Below, piece after piece: positions 12,351-23,936 of a DNA stretch of 64,000 nucleotides. Every line of letters begins with the position of its first letter. Position 1 is the stretch's first letter. Position numbers and translations under genes: made by a program. The notes below the pieces were generated by a model. It ran no database searches. It was not told the DNA's origin and saw only the letters and a list, made by a program, of their open reading frames with translations. This DNA comes from Carnegiea gigantea (lineage: Eukaryota; Streptophyta; Magnoliopsida; Caryophyllales; Cactaceae): positions 492,844-556,843 of the forward strand of contig JAKOGI010000425.1 in the NCBI GenBank assembly GCA_029747015.1. Reading direction: 5' to 3'.

Positions 12351-12576
12351 CTAATCCCAACTTCATGAATTTGAAGCTTTTAAAGAGTGAATTCTACTTG
12401 GCTAATATTCGACCAAAGCTAAGGAGTATTCACACCCTTTGCTTGCTCCACTCTTATAAACCTTTGAGCATGCATTTCCTAGTGAAGTTCCTCATGGCGT
12501 ACCTCCCAAACGGTCCATCCAATGCAAAATTGACCTCATTTCTGGTTCCACACTCTCAAATAAACCAGCCTACCGA

Positions 12577-13290
12577 ATGAACACTCAAGAAGCGCAAGAA
12601 GTCCAATGGCAAGTTGATGGTCCTCTAGCTAAAGGCTTGATCCAAGAGCGCCTTAGCCCTTATGTCATTCCTGTCGTACTTATGCCTAAAAAGGATAGTA
12701 GTATGAGGATGTGTGTGGATGGTGGGGCAATCAACAAGATTACTATCAAATACCGCTATCCCATCCCATAGTAGAATGATCTTCTTAATGAGTTGCATGG
12801 AGCCATTATCTTTTCTAAGATTGATCTTAGAAGTGGCTCCTGCTAAATTCGGATCCATGAGAAAGTTGAATGGAAGATGGCTTTCAATACTAAAGGAGAC
12901 CTTTATGAGCGACTTGTAATGCCCTTTGGTTTGACTAATGCACCAAGCATTTTCATGAGGCTTATGAATCATGTTCTTAAGTCCCTTATCGGTAAGTATG
13001 TGGTTGGTATACTTCAATGATATTTTGGAGTATAGTAGGAGTGAAGAAGAGCATGGCGAGCACTTACATCAAGCCTTGAGTGTCCTAGCTCAAGAAAAGC
13101 TTTATGAGAACTCGGAGAAGTGCCATTTCTTCTCCCCACAAGTCATGTTTCTAGGATATCTGGTCTTGGCTGAAAGGATTCATGTTGATGAGAGCAAGAT
13201 CAAGGCCATCCGTGAGTGGCCTACTCCCACTTCTATCCAATAAGTTCGAAGTTTCATGGTCTAGCCTCTTTCTATAGGATGCTTGTCAAG
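12577..13290 (+). pseudogene. E2 reverse transcriptase with YxDD mutated
   Basis: The RT N-terminal part is in 12577-12771 (QVDGPLAKGLIQERLSPYV, VVLMPKKDSSMRMCVDGGAIN). The palm continues across frameshifts (KIDLRSG-like near 12820, [16 protein letters not shown] near 12915-12955) into 12971-13243. There the catalytic box reads YFNDILEYS: the first Asp of YxDD is Asn (GAT to AAT). The thumb follows with HFFSPQVMFLGYLV and DESKIKAIREWPTP. At least three frameshifts are present. This element could not reverse transcribe itself. Confidence 0.82.
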
Positions 13291-13800
13291 CATTTTAGCA
13301 CCATGTGGCACCCACAACTGAAGTACGCAAGCCCAAAAGATTTGAGTAGATCGAGCAAGCTCAAATGGCCTTTGAGGAGATCAAGCTCAAGCTTACTAGT
13401 GCACCCATTCTAGCCTTTCCAAGCTTCTCTAAAGTATTTGAAGTGGAGTGTGATGCCTCCGGAGTGGGGATAGGGACTATCTTTTTACAAGAAAAGAGGC
13501 ATATGGCATTCTTTAGTGAGAAAATCAATGAGGCTAAGAGGAAGTACCCTACTTACAACAAAGAATTCTATGCCATAGTGAGAGCTTTGGATTATTGGCG
13601 GCACTATCTGGCAGGAGGAGAATTCATTTTACGTTCAGACCATAAGGCCCTCAAGTTCATACAAGGCCAATACAAACTCAATCTTAGACACACTAAGTGG
13701 GTAGAGTATCTCTAATCCTTCCACTTCATGATTCACCACAAGTCCAGCAAGATGAACAAGGGAGCAGATGCCTTGTCACGGAGGTATCTTCTTCTCTCTA
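13290..13800 (+). pseudogene. E2 RNase H
   Basis: The open segment 13365-13715 begins in the RT-RNase H connection (FEEIKLKLTSAPILAFPSF) and contains FEVECDASGVGIG, with the first catalytic Asp, NKEFYAIVRALDYWRHYL and LRSDHKALKFIQGQ, with its Asp intact. After a single stop at 13713 the frame resumes with the domain end (HHKSSKMNKGADALSRR, 13728-13800). It is the best-conserved domain in E2. Confidence 0.85.
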
Positions 13801-15066
13801 CTTTGAAAACTAAAGTGCTTGGTTTTGAGTATGTGAAGGAGTTGTATGCTAAAGATGAAGATTTCAAGGACATCCTTAAAAAGTGTTCAAAGCATGCTCA
13901 CGGCTTGTTTTGTATGGAGAATGGCTTTCTATTCAAGGGCAATCGGTTATGCATTTCGAGAAATGGCTTTGGGGAGCTCTTGATTCAAGAACTCCATGGA
14001 GGAGCCTTAATTAGACGTTCTGGTATGGAGAAGACATGTTCTATTCTCAAGGATCATTGCTATTAGCAGAGAATGTCCAAGGGTGTAGAGCACTATATCA
14101 AAAGGTGCAGCACTTGCCAATTTGCCAAGAGCCACCTACGACCCCAAGGCCTTTACTCTCCACTTCTGGTTCCTCAAGGCCCTTGGGAGGATTTAAACCT
14201 ATACTTCATCACTAGTTTGCCAAGGACACAAAGGCATAAGGATTCCATTATCATGGTAGTGGACAAATTCTCAAAAATAACTCACTTTGTAGCATGTCAC
14301 ACCACTAATGATGCATTTTGAGTCCCTTTCGGCTCACCTTATGGAGAAAGCTAGCCATTCATTTCAATTTTAGCACACCTTGTCGCCCACAAATGGACGA
14401 CCAAACCGAAGTGACCTATAGAACTTTGGGCACTTTGCTTCCGGTTCTAGTCAAGAAGAACACTAAGGGCTGTGATGAGTTGCTTTGTCTTGCCGAATTT
14501 GCTTTCAACTGAGCACCTAGCAAGGCCATTAGCCTTTTTCCCTTTCAAGTAGTGTATGGAAGCAACCCATGGACTGTATTGGACCTTGTTCCAATCCTTA
14601 TCCAACTAAGATTAGTTAGGAGGCGGAGAAAAGAGTTAAGGAGATTCAAGAGTTCCATCCCAACATTAGGGAAAGAATTGAAAAGTCCAATGATCAAGCT
14701 AAGTACCACACCAACAAGCATAGGAAGGAGGCTAATTTTTAACATGGAGACTTGGAATGGATACACATAAGGAAAGAAAGGTTCCCAAGCAAATGCAAGT
14801 CCAAACTCATGCCAAGGTTAGATGGCCCCTTTGTGATCCTTAAGACAATTGGTCCAAATGCATGCAAAGTGGACCTTCCTAGTGAGTATGGGGTGTCTAT
14901 TACCTTTAGCGTGGCTAACCTTAGTCTATTTTATGATGAGAATAAAGAATTTTCGAGTTTGAGGTCAAACTTCAACCAAGCCTGGGGGTATGATGGGGAC
15001 CATCCTTTGGAGCCTTCTAAACCTCACCAATTAGGCCCTCAAGAACCGGCAAGCACCAAGCGATAA
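13801..15066 (+). pseudogene. E2 integrase, catalytic core damaged, reading into 3' LTR
   Basis: The zinc-binding region (13930-14120) keeps ELHGG and RCSTCQ, but the second His is replaced (IRRSG). The core in 14073-14321 reads PWEDLNLYFITSLPRTQ, with Tyr where the first DDE Asp is expected. After DAF the frame jumps straight to a segment resembling FWRTLW, so about 40 residues including the second catalytic Asp are deleted. The Glu region (QMDDQTEVTYRT, 14390-14430) survives. The GPY/F-type C terminus follows (LDGPFVILKTIGPNACKVDL, about 14818-14880). The last 25 or so codons pass the LTR start at 14991 through Tyr-Asp-Gly and end at 15066. Confidence 0.85.
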
Positions 15067-16059
15067 GGGCAGTCCATGCCTTGCTGAGAAATGCCGTAAA
15101 CCAGTCCAATAGTGAGCTGCCTAGTAAAAAATAGCCCAGTTTTGTCTGCCTATTGAGGCAGCTACGAAAGTGATGATTGACTGCTTTGATCACTTTCCTT
15201 AATTATTATGCATTATCTTTCAAATAAAATAAGTTTCAATGCTTTTGGATATCATTTGGTTAGTCAAACATCAAGATATTTCTAGTTGTGCAAAATTGGT
15301 TGCAATCCGGCGCAATTCAGTTTGGAGGGAAATTAAGTGGACCAAACAAAATGCAACCTCCTAAAAAATTTTAGAGCATGAAAGAAGATATAAAATTATC
15401 AAGTAACATGTCCAAAGTTCTCCTAAAGCACCCCCTTATGCTGCCTTTATCCAACCAGAAGTACAATGAAACACCCTTTTACCCGATTTAGAGCTAGCCA
15501 TGGAGAAGGGTCTTATTTCTTAGGTTTCCACTTATACAACCTATTGAATTTTACTTGCATTGATGTAATAGGATGCTTTGTAGGCTTGACACCTCATTTA
15601 ATTGAATCATTAGTGCTAATGATGTGGGTAAGCTAGCTTAGATTAGCTAGTGTACTTAACAGGCTAATTTGATCTCCCTTGGCTATCTTTTCAAGGTTTG
15701 AATAGCTGGTATGGCCCTTATAAATCCAGTCTAAAACCTCTTTGTAAATCAGATTTGAATGAATAAATATTAAGTTTCTCTCTCTCTCAAAATCTTAGTG
15801 TTGTATCTTGAGCTTGGCAACTCAAGTGAGTCTGTAGATCTTTATCTAAATTAGGGGGTGATATTTCTTTAGCCTAATTGATCTAGGGAGATTGCCCAAG
15901 TGTGTTTAAGGGGTGGCTCTTCAGATGATCGTTCCTAACTCACATGCTTATCTCATTTGCTGCTAGTTTACTCACATTCTGTTCCGGCAGAATATTCTAT
16001 TCGGCATTGCTACTTGTTTTCCTTCATCGTTTGCATGTTTGTGGGGCAAGAATACATCA
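14991..16059 (+). repeat. E2 3' LTR
   Basis: Partner of 9511-10624. It begins TGATGG directly after a purine-rich GGGGGTA that serves as the polypurine tract and ends AATACATCA at 16059. It is followed by AATTA, the candidate target duplication. The first 76 bases also encode the end of the integrase reading frame. Confidence 0.87.
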
Positions 16060-16064
16060 AATTA

Positions 16065-16447
16065 AGTCAGGATTCTTAAATCATGCCAAATTTAGTATTT
16101 AGAACTTTGTTTTTTAATTGTGTTGGATATCATTGGATTCTTAAAAGAGCGATGCACTTAAGTTTTATTAGTAGTGGCTAAGTAATGCAGTCAATGATTC
16201 TAATTTTCTATAGCTAGCTTTTGTCAGATTTGGTACTTTTTTTAGCTTAATGATTGTATCAGGGGAATTTTGAAGGAATTATGTGTGTACTTTTTAATTA
16301 TGACAATAGAAGTACTACACTCTAATTAATCTTTGGTGGTTATCTTAATTTATATATAACTTATATTTGTGTTTTATGTATATACACACACTAAACGCCT
16401 AAATTATTAAACACAAAGGCGCACTAATTAACGTAATATATGTATAC

Positions 16448-16481
<34 letters not shown>

Positions 16482-16490
16482 TTATGTATA

Positions 16491-16521
<31 letters not shown>

Positions 16522-17135
16522 GAAGATCCCTTGTAATTTTATAGGCAAAAAATAATTTGCATTTCGCCCCTTGCCATAAATTTCGCTAAATGATTTCCCA
16601 TTCCCGCTTAAATAATGTTAGATCATTGGAAGTGCCGAAATATTATTAAGTCGACTAATAAAAGGGTCGAGGTTTTTGTAAATTTGGACATAAGAGATGC
16701 TTGAGGTATCTCAGCCCTGAATATCTCAACCGCTTTGGTGTGCATCAGCCAAAAAAATAGTCAACCCACTAGTGTGCCTAAAGGAAGGAAAAATAGGGTA
16801 AAGGCATGACCTTTTTTCTAGTAATGTTATAAACATTGAATTTATCCATCGTACATGACCTGTGTGAACTTATAATGATTATAGATGTAATGAAGAGTAC
16901 TCATTTGATTAGACAAGGCATATATTAATTTTCATTTCACAAGAGAACATGACTACAACATTTAATTTTTAAGATGACACATGCAAAATAAAAGTTGCAC
17001 AATAATATCTTATAGCCTATGATGAACTAAGTACGTGTTGACATCTATCTAATCCAGGGGAGGGGAGCCATATTATTTAGGCGATGATGAATGCCCTAAT
17101 TTCTTACGTCTGATTTCTACTTTCCTCAACTCATA
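16065..17135. other. Spacer between E2 and E3
   Basis: No coding sequence or domain recognised. It holds the AT/GT microsatellite at 16438-16521. The remainder is AT-rich unique-looking sequence. Confidence 0.4.
16438..16521. repeat. Compound microsatellite (TA)n-(TATG)n-(TG)n-(TA)n
   Basis: About 84 bases of alternating TA with a central TATG and TG block. It is a simple repeat that can form Z-DNA or cruciform structure and is usually length-variable. Confidence 0.95.
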
Positions 17136-17146
17136 ATAGGCAACAT

Positions 17147-20100
17147 TGTTGATGTTGAAATTTTGAGAAGTTTAAATTTATCGAATTTCACATGTACAAA
17201 TTCGACACATTTACTATGGGAAAAGGGGTCTACACTGCAAAGGTGTATATTAAAGCGCATCTTTTGAAATTCAACCTGTATTTAATATAATAATAAAATA
17301 AATGTGAAGCAAGTGTCACCATATGTTCTCCCCTTGCATTAGTCTCTACAAATAAGCATCCCCCCCAAAAAAAAAAAAAACCCAACGGAGCATGTAAACA
17401 AAATGTAAACAAATAGCTTTCAAAGACAATATGGACCTAGAATGTCCATTCATGGATAGACACATGAACTCATTTTCTTATTATACGACTTTGAAGATTG
17501 TTTGAACCCAGACAAGGTTGACAATGGGGTTACTTGCATCCTCACCTCTGCCATTATTGCTGCTACGTGGAAAGATAGTGGAGCTAATATGCAGTCACAA
17601 GAAAACTGCTTTTGTACTAGCCTTATAAAACTCCAGACGGATAAAAAGAAATCAGGAGGACAGGCATGGTATTAAAAAAAAGAAGAAGAAGAGATCAGAG
17701 AGCAAAGAAAGAGAATGAGACGGAGGAAAAAAATGCGCAGAAGAAAACACATATTTGAGAGAAACATAACCGAGACGCGAAAAACAAGAGGGCAGATACA
17801 GAAAATAAGGCCATCTTACTCCAAAAAATACAAGAGTTCAAGTGGAAATTCAAAGGTAAGAAGAAGTTAAAATCTAGCCAAAAACAATCTTCTCATCATC
17901 TCATTCCCACATACCCCCACTTTATTTCAATATTAGTCATAGTTAATCACAAAAAGGAGTAAGACACTATGCTGCAAACAGTTTGAAACTCCAACTATAA
18001 AAGAATGGATTTGATTCAAGTTCTTATCAAGATTATGGATTTTTGCCCCATCCTAGTTCTTGCAGGCGGAAATCAGATTCTATTGGAGCCTGATTCCTGC
18101 TGAAATCATAAAATTATGGATCCTGCTGAATCTTAGTTAGTGCCGGAACTGTAAACCAGGGGAGTTTGTTGGACACTAAGTTCTATTAAAAATCAGAAGT
18201 AATAGGATGAATCTACAGGCTCGAGTTTTTTCTTTTTACATGAATATTTTGCTGTAGAAGTTCAAAGCTTGAAAAAAGAATGAACTAGATGATTATCATA
18301 TTTTTAAAAAAATGTGTTCATGAATGTTGCCTAGAACCAGGACCAGCTATGTTCAATAAAAAAAATGCGCATGATGAGTGACTTCCAAAGCAATTGGGAT
18401 TCAACGTTTAAATAAGTGGGTGTTAACAAAGCATTTAAAACAAGAATCACATCCAAGAGCACTTCAAATAAAAAAAAATCGAGTTCGTGTTGTCGGTAAG
18501 GGTTACCTCTTACTAGGTTTCAAAACAAGGAATAGGAGTAGCAATCTAATTAGCCAAATAAAACAAAGGGGATGAAGGCGAGATGATAAAAAAAGAAGAG
18601 GAGCAGTATTTATAAATTTTGAAACCAAAACATGATAAAAATGGGTCAATGAGTAGGACTAGGACTCTATTTTAAAGATATCATAATCCTCAAAGGATAT
18701 TATTTATCCACTTGATTAAAATCCAATGGGGAGCCAAAAACGGAGACCTGCAACCAAACTATTCAGGAGTGGATTTTCGTACTACATAGTTATAAATCTT
18801 TAGCAAAAAAATACCCAAAAAAAAAAAAAAAAACCACTAGTTTGGATAAGTACTGCCAGCATATTTTTTCCTTTCTTGAAAACAATACTTGGTTATGAAG
18901 AATTAATTAAAAAATACTAGTATTATTCTAAAGATCTCTCCAATCATCTAGAGGAATTGATTAGCTATGCTGTTGAAGCGGGTGACATGTGAGGTTATGG
19001 AAACAAATAAAATTCATCAAATTTTGGAGAAGTAGTGGAGCAAATGTGAAGTTCCATGCGAATAACCAAGGGCATGATGATGATTATGTTCTTTTTAAAT
19101 GTCATCATTGAATTTGTTGTCGAATAAAATGGAGTAGCGTATTAAACATGGCTTGAGTTTCATGACTAAATGGCAAACAAATTCAATCAGTGTTGCTACT
19201 GTTCATTGAACATGTATGCCAAGCCATTGAATGTCAATTGATTATTAAGTTAAGAGTGCTTGTGAACAATTTTTCTTAGCATATACTTCAACAAATTTTA
19301 TATGAAAAATGAAAAGATATGTCTCTCCTATGTATTAACTAGAACTATGGTGACTTGATTCTAATAAGGATACGTAGGAAACTTGATATAAAAGTTTTGG
19401 GTTCAGTCTAAGTTGAAATTCTCAAACGGGCTCAAATCGACACCCTTTCTTTACAAAAAGTTAATTCTTTCAAATTGATTGCACCTTGCTTGCTTAAATG
19501 ATGAAATCCAAGCCCTACAAAATAGAAACCGACCTCCTCAAATGTCCAAGTCCACGAAACGGACCAAATCCCTTGTTTATATTCCTCCTTTTCATAGAAG
19601 ACTAAATTACAACTCTGTGACCCCTGGTTGCATATTACGTAACCAAAACAAATGAAAAGTCAAGCTCCTAAAAAAAAATCAAATCTTTCTCAAACACTAA
19701 GTACACCGGAATGTATCACACCCGAGTCGAATATACAACCAAACTCACCAAATTCTCCCCCTCTATGATGTAAGCCTAAAAAATTTTTTGGGTTGAGAAC
19801 TATGTTGATTTGATCTCAGTAAGAGTACGTAGGAAGCCTGTGAATAAATTTCGAGTTCAGTCAAAAGTTAAAAAAAAATTAAAAGGACTGACCCCAACAA
19901 GGACTAAGTCGGAAAATTATACATTTTATTGTGAAATGACCACAAAGATTTATGACAAAATGAAATCAAAATTTGGCTATTAATCTAGTTCAAATAAATA
20001 ACGTTCATACCAAAATCAAATTAAACTATGGTTTTTAACTTACAAAAATGAAGTGCAAATCAATTCAAATTTATTTAAAGAACTAAGGTTGGTTTGATTC

Positions 20101-20510
20101 TTTATGAAAGAGATAAGTAGATAGCTCACAACAAAAAGTGAGTGCAACCTAAATTCCAAATCTGCTCTCTAACCTGCAAATGAAGAGCGTGTATGTAAAG
20201 TACCCTTCCTAGAATATGCCTATACAGCCACTCTCTAATGCAATTAAATTTTGGCTATGGGCGATTCGACATTAAAAACATGATAATTGTGGAAGTAAAT
20301 TACATCCAGTCTTATTAATCCAAATTGAAACAAAGAATGAAAATAAAAATAGAATTAGTTAGAATCAAAAGGTGCTCTCTCAAGAGGGGGACACAGTTAA
20401 GGAGGTCTATCCTCTTGAATATGGTCATACTCAAAATAAACCAATGTATATTTTTATACGTCGAAAAGTTTTGTTGTGCAAATTATTTATTTTTATTAAA
20501 TTTTTGCTCA
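17147..20510 (+). repeat. E3 5' LTR (uninterrupted copy)
   Basis: Begins TGTTGATGTTGAAATTTTG and ends TTTTTGCTCA, so it has TG...CA ends. The whole length aligns to the two pieces of the right copy. It contains the unfilled E6 target site CTCAT at 17892-17896. Near its 3' part a motif (ACTAtGgTGAcTTGATyctnntaaGgATACGTAGGAA-like) recurs at about 19341, 19796 and 20079, and at equivalent places in the other LTR. Short open frames at 17230-17412 (minus), 18378-18575 and 20325-20516 are not conserved between the copies and are treated as chance. Confidence 0.78.
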
Positions 20511-22110
20511 ACATAATTTTCAACATGCCTTGTGGGACCTTATTTTCCCTTTTATCTTTGATTTGTTTCTATTAACTAATATTTATTATTTTTCTTCCAT
20601 TGATCAATTTCAATAAGCTTCCCATTACCATTGTCGTCAAGGAAGGTATGCTTAAGGTAAGGAGAAACGTCCAAAGGGCCTTCACAGTAGGACCACAATC
20701 TAACCTTGCCAAAATTCCAATGACAAATTTAATGGAACCACTTAGGGGTATCGAAAGGGTAACCAGGTCCACCCCTAAGGTAGATGAGACACTTATAAAC
20801 AATGCAGTTAAGAATTTGAAGCGCAACAATCACAAAACCAAAAAGCACCGCACTATGCCCAACACGCCCAAGTTAGCTTTGTTGCCAGCCTTGGAGCAGG
20901 TTAAAAAAAACATTGAGGAGGGCTTCTCAACAAAAGTCATCCTTCACGGCATGCCTCTCTATAGTTATGCTGTTCAACTTGATGCCAGGTCCCCACCCTA
21001 GATAAGCTCCAACTTGGAGGGGAACCATAAGAAGGGACGCACCAGAAACTCGAGTGATAACCCAACCAAGGCAAGCTTAGGTTCCTAGCTCAGGCCCAAT
21101 GTAGACTTCGGTCCCTACATCAACTGGGAAGGAGGCAGCCAAGTAGAAAACCTCCAACCTTGGAGAACTCTAATAAGCAATTTGGGAAAGGAACCTCAGG
21201 AGTCAAAAAGGCTTCTCAAATCCGCCCAATGAGGCGGATTTTTATTGAGACTATCCTCATCGATATCTTGTGGCTGAGGTACTTATGACCTCCTATTTAG
21301 AAGAAGAAACAACACCTAAAACTCTGAAGGTTAGAGTCATCAAACCTTTAACCCTGAGCACTCTATTATGGTTCCAAGATTCTATAGGTCAGGGAGCTGA
21401 CTCCTCCTCAAGTTCTTACAAAAAGCAAAAGAAAATTTCCTTTTAGATCATTGAGCCAGAGTGATTTAACCTCAAATAGGGTTGAATCACAAGAATACAG
21501 TGTCCCGATCACAAGGTCAAGGGCCAAGGCTTTAACATATGCCGAGGTGACCTAACAATATTCGGCCATCACCTTCGATCAAGGTCAGGAACAACTTAAA
21601 GAATAAGACAAGGTTATAAGTCTTGCCTTTTATGACCTTAGAACTCTCTTCTAATAAGCGGAGTCATTAGCTGTCATTTCATATGACTAAATTACCGAGG
21701 ATGATCAGGCTAAAAACATGCCAGTTCTCGTGACCAACACTTCAAGCCTCAAGGAACAAATATAAGGGCTGCAAAGGAAGCTTGCGAAAAAGTGACTGAA
21801 ATTGCTATTGCCACTACTAGCTTTAAAAATAGAGAGCGTGAAAAAACTAATGAGGTTGACAGTGGCAACACTGTTATCACTCCACAAGATATCGAGGAGC
21901 TGATAGCCCAAGGAATCAAAGTGCACCAGGCAACCATGAGTAGCCCAATGTTGTGATGTAAGAACTCGTATCCAAGTCACTATGACTCGGTTTCGTTGCA
22001 CAAACATTAACAGAAGCCGAACTTTGAGAAGGTTGATGGAATAAATGGGTTACCTCATGAACATTTATGCCATTTCTACTTGGCATTTGGTGAACTTCCA
22101 TTAGTGATGG
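20511..22110 (+). pseudogene. E3 gag region relic (with unrecognised leading ORF)
   Basis: An open segment 20600-21001 (133 residues, basic, no known domain) leads the interior. It may be part of a lineage-specific first ORF or a gag N terminus. After a stretch full of stops, 21780-22110 can be read as the gag N-terminal region of Tat/Retand elements: VITPQDIEELIAQGIKV, then SYPSHYDSV, then PNFEKVDGINGLPHEHLCHF, a cognate of the 'PKF..FDG....HL..F' start of the capsid domain. The capsid then stops abruptly at about 22110, where it is joined to extra-RNase H sequence. Confidence is moderate for the gag tail and low for the leading ORF. Confidence 0.5.
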
Positions 22111-22640
22111 ATTAGTAATTAGACAGTTTGTCAGCCATGTGCCGAGGTCTGAAAATGATAAGGCAGACGCCTTACCGAAGTTGGTTGCATCACTAAACTC
22201 TTGGATGAATCAGAAATTCAAATAACCATTGGGGAATATCACTTGTTGGCCTTAGCCCTGGATCGTTTTGGGAAACAGAAGAAACAAATGTGGTATCAAT
22301 TTTTGTAGTCAAAGAAGAGCCAGATTGGAGATATCCTCTTACTGAGTACATCTAGTATGACATCTTACCCATTGACTCAAAAAAAGGCAAATGCAAAATG
22401 GCGAACATTAAGATTTACGTTTAAAAATAAGACTTTGTATCGAAAAGCTTTTGATGGCATGTTATTTAGATGCTTGTTAATAGAGAAGGCTATATACGTC
22501 TTAAATGAAGTTAATGCTAGGGTTTGTGGTGCTCATCAAGTAAGTACAAAACCGATAAATGAAATCAAAAGGTTGAGCTATTACTAGAAAACCATAGAGA
22601 TGTGTGCCAGGACATAGAAAAAGCTTCACAGAAGGGACAT
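22111..22640 (+). pseudogene. E3 extra RNase H end and integrase zinc-binding region
   Basis: Positions 22125-22200 read FVSHVPRSENDKADALPKL, the C-terminal signature of the second (archaeal-like) RNase H found only in Tat-lineage elements. The following interdomain and integrase start are in 22357-22587: RTLRFTFKNKTLYRKAFDGM and ARVCGAHQVSTKPINEIKRL, the His-containing part of the HHCC domain. A few stops and frame changes separate them. The protease, RT and first RNase H that should precede are absent, so a large deletion has fused gag to this region. This is the main evidence for the Tat/Retand/Ogre lineage of E3. Confidence 0.7.
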
Positions 22641-23268
22641 GGTGAGGTATTGCTAACTGCTTACTTAAGGGATCAGTTCTGTGAGGGTAAATAGCTTAGT
22701 TTTGAAGCTTGCCTAAGAAGACCATTGCTTTGCCGGAAACCTTAAGGGGGCCTAGTCACTCCTAACAACTCATTTTGAGGCTATCTAATCATCCTTAGTC
22801 TAGGAAAGACCAATAAAAGCCTAGAGCAGTCATAAAAGTTATGTCAGGCTAGGTTCGATTCAAGGAGATTTTCAACAGAGCCTTGAAGCTAAACCTTTTG
22901 CAATATGGTACTTAAAATAAAGGTTAAGAGGTCCACTTCAGTATTAAGTCAATGGATCTTAAATAAACTCTCTCAATTAGTTACACAACATACTACTGCT
23001 AATTTTCTAGTATAGGCAGGAATGACCATGCTTCATGATTCATTACATCTGAGTAAGGATCATAGCATCCTAAGCCGATTGACTAGTGCCATAATAATTT
23101 AGAGGCTTACTCCGACCTATTATCCATCCAAGAGCTCGAGCATGAAGCTATGAAGTACCTGAGAAGGGAGGAAATACCAGTTAGACTACTGGACAAAACA
23201 GTGCAGCCTATGGCAGTCCCACTTGCACAAATGAACCTCTTTTGGTTATCTTGCATTGGTGGCCCATT
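22641..23268. other. E3 interior without recognisable coding sequence
   Basis: Contains many stops in all plus frames and no domain I can name. It is probably eroded integrase or 3' untranslated sequence of E3 up to the insertion of E5. Confidence 0.35.
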
Positions 23269-23726
23269 GTATGTTTAGTCCTAAGTTTGCCATTGTATTT
23301 AAACAAGTTTTGCAAGCTGTAGAATGATTAGACTGCCTATAATAAGGTCTTAATCATCAGTCATTCTCGGCTAAGTGTCAGAAGCTCACTTGCTTAGTAA
23401 TTATCATCATCTAAACTTAGTTTGAATCAGCTTAGAGGGCAATATATAAACCCTCTCTTGTAGCTTGTACCAGCTAATGTTTAATTTGAAAACAACTAGA
23501 TTTATGGCTACAAACTTTCTCAAAAATCTCTCTAGACTTTATCCTTGCTTAAGGTGGTGTTTTTAGAGTGGGATTCTTTATTTGATCTTTTGGTGCTTGG
23601 CTTTAGTGAGATTGGTGGTGAATCGCTTAGTCTTGGATGGTGGATTTCATCCTTTACTCCAAGATATATCTTCCATGTTGAGTTCCTAAGTGTGTTGGAG
23701 GCATTCTTGCTACTTCATATACATCA
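23269..23726 (+). repeat. E5 5' LTR (unpaired, boundaries approximate)
   Basis: LTR-like segment upstream of gag with a TATA box and ending ATACATCA at 23726, two bases before a primer-site-like sequence. No second copy exists to fix its start. The open frame 23545-23760 inside it has no known domain and crosses the supposed LTR end. Confidence 0.45.
23443..23450 (+). promoter_or_regulatory. Candidate TATA box of the E5 LTR
   Basis: TATATAAA followed by CCCTCTCTTG, a typical plant LTR promoter layout, about 490 bases upstream of the gag ATG. It is inferred from sequence only. Confidence 0.45.
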
Positions 23727-23728
23727 TC

Positions 23729-23740
23729 TAGTAGAAGAGC
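23729..23740 (+). other. Weak E5 primer-site candidate
   Basis: TAGTAGAAGAGC matches TGGTATCAGAGC at nine of twelve bases and is followed by CCAAC, as in related elements. Its position after ATACATCA fits. The call is tentative. Confidence 0.35.
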
Positions 23741-23936
23741 CCAACTTGAATCCTTGGTGAGTTTTCCTTGCTAGCTACTTTCTTCTTTGATTTATTGAGG
23801 TCATTTAGTCATGCCTTAAACATAACGTCTGCTGACTTAGCTACAAAAGAACCTTTGGAGCAACACAATACATGTACAAAAACAGCAAGCTCCTTAAAAC
23901 AGCCACATCCAACTACAGTCCTTGTCCTTAAGCACA

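Larger units (their letters stand above)
9511..16059 (+). mobile_element. E2: complete but dead CRM-like chromovirus
   Basis: Full-length Ty3/gypsy element with 5' LTR 9511-10624, primer site 10627-10638, gag, protease, RT, RNase H, integrase and 3' LTR 14991-16059. The flanks AGTTA (9506-9510) and AATTA (16060-16064) match at four of five bases, a plausible target duplication. The LTRs differ by roughly 15 percent over their first 130 bases by eye, so the insertion is old. CRM-like placement rests on the gag and protease sequences (DRGS, an IDGGS-like loop, and RPW-type downstream motifs) and on the polyprotein reading into the 3' LTR through Tyr-Asp-Gly codons, a trait described for centromeric retrotransposons. 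Catalytic residues of RT and integrase are lost. Confidence 0.88.

Noticed and set aside
21705..22101. Minus-strand open frames up to 100 codons as a host gene
   Set aside because: They are antisense to recognisable gag sequence on the plus strand.
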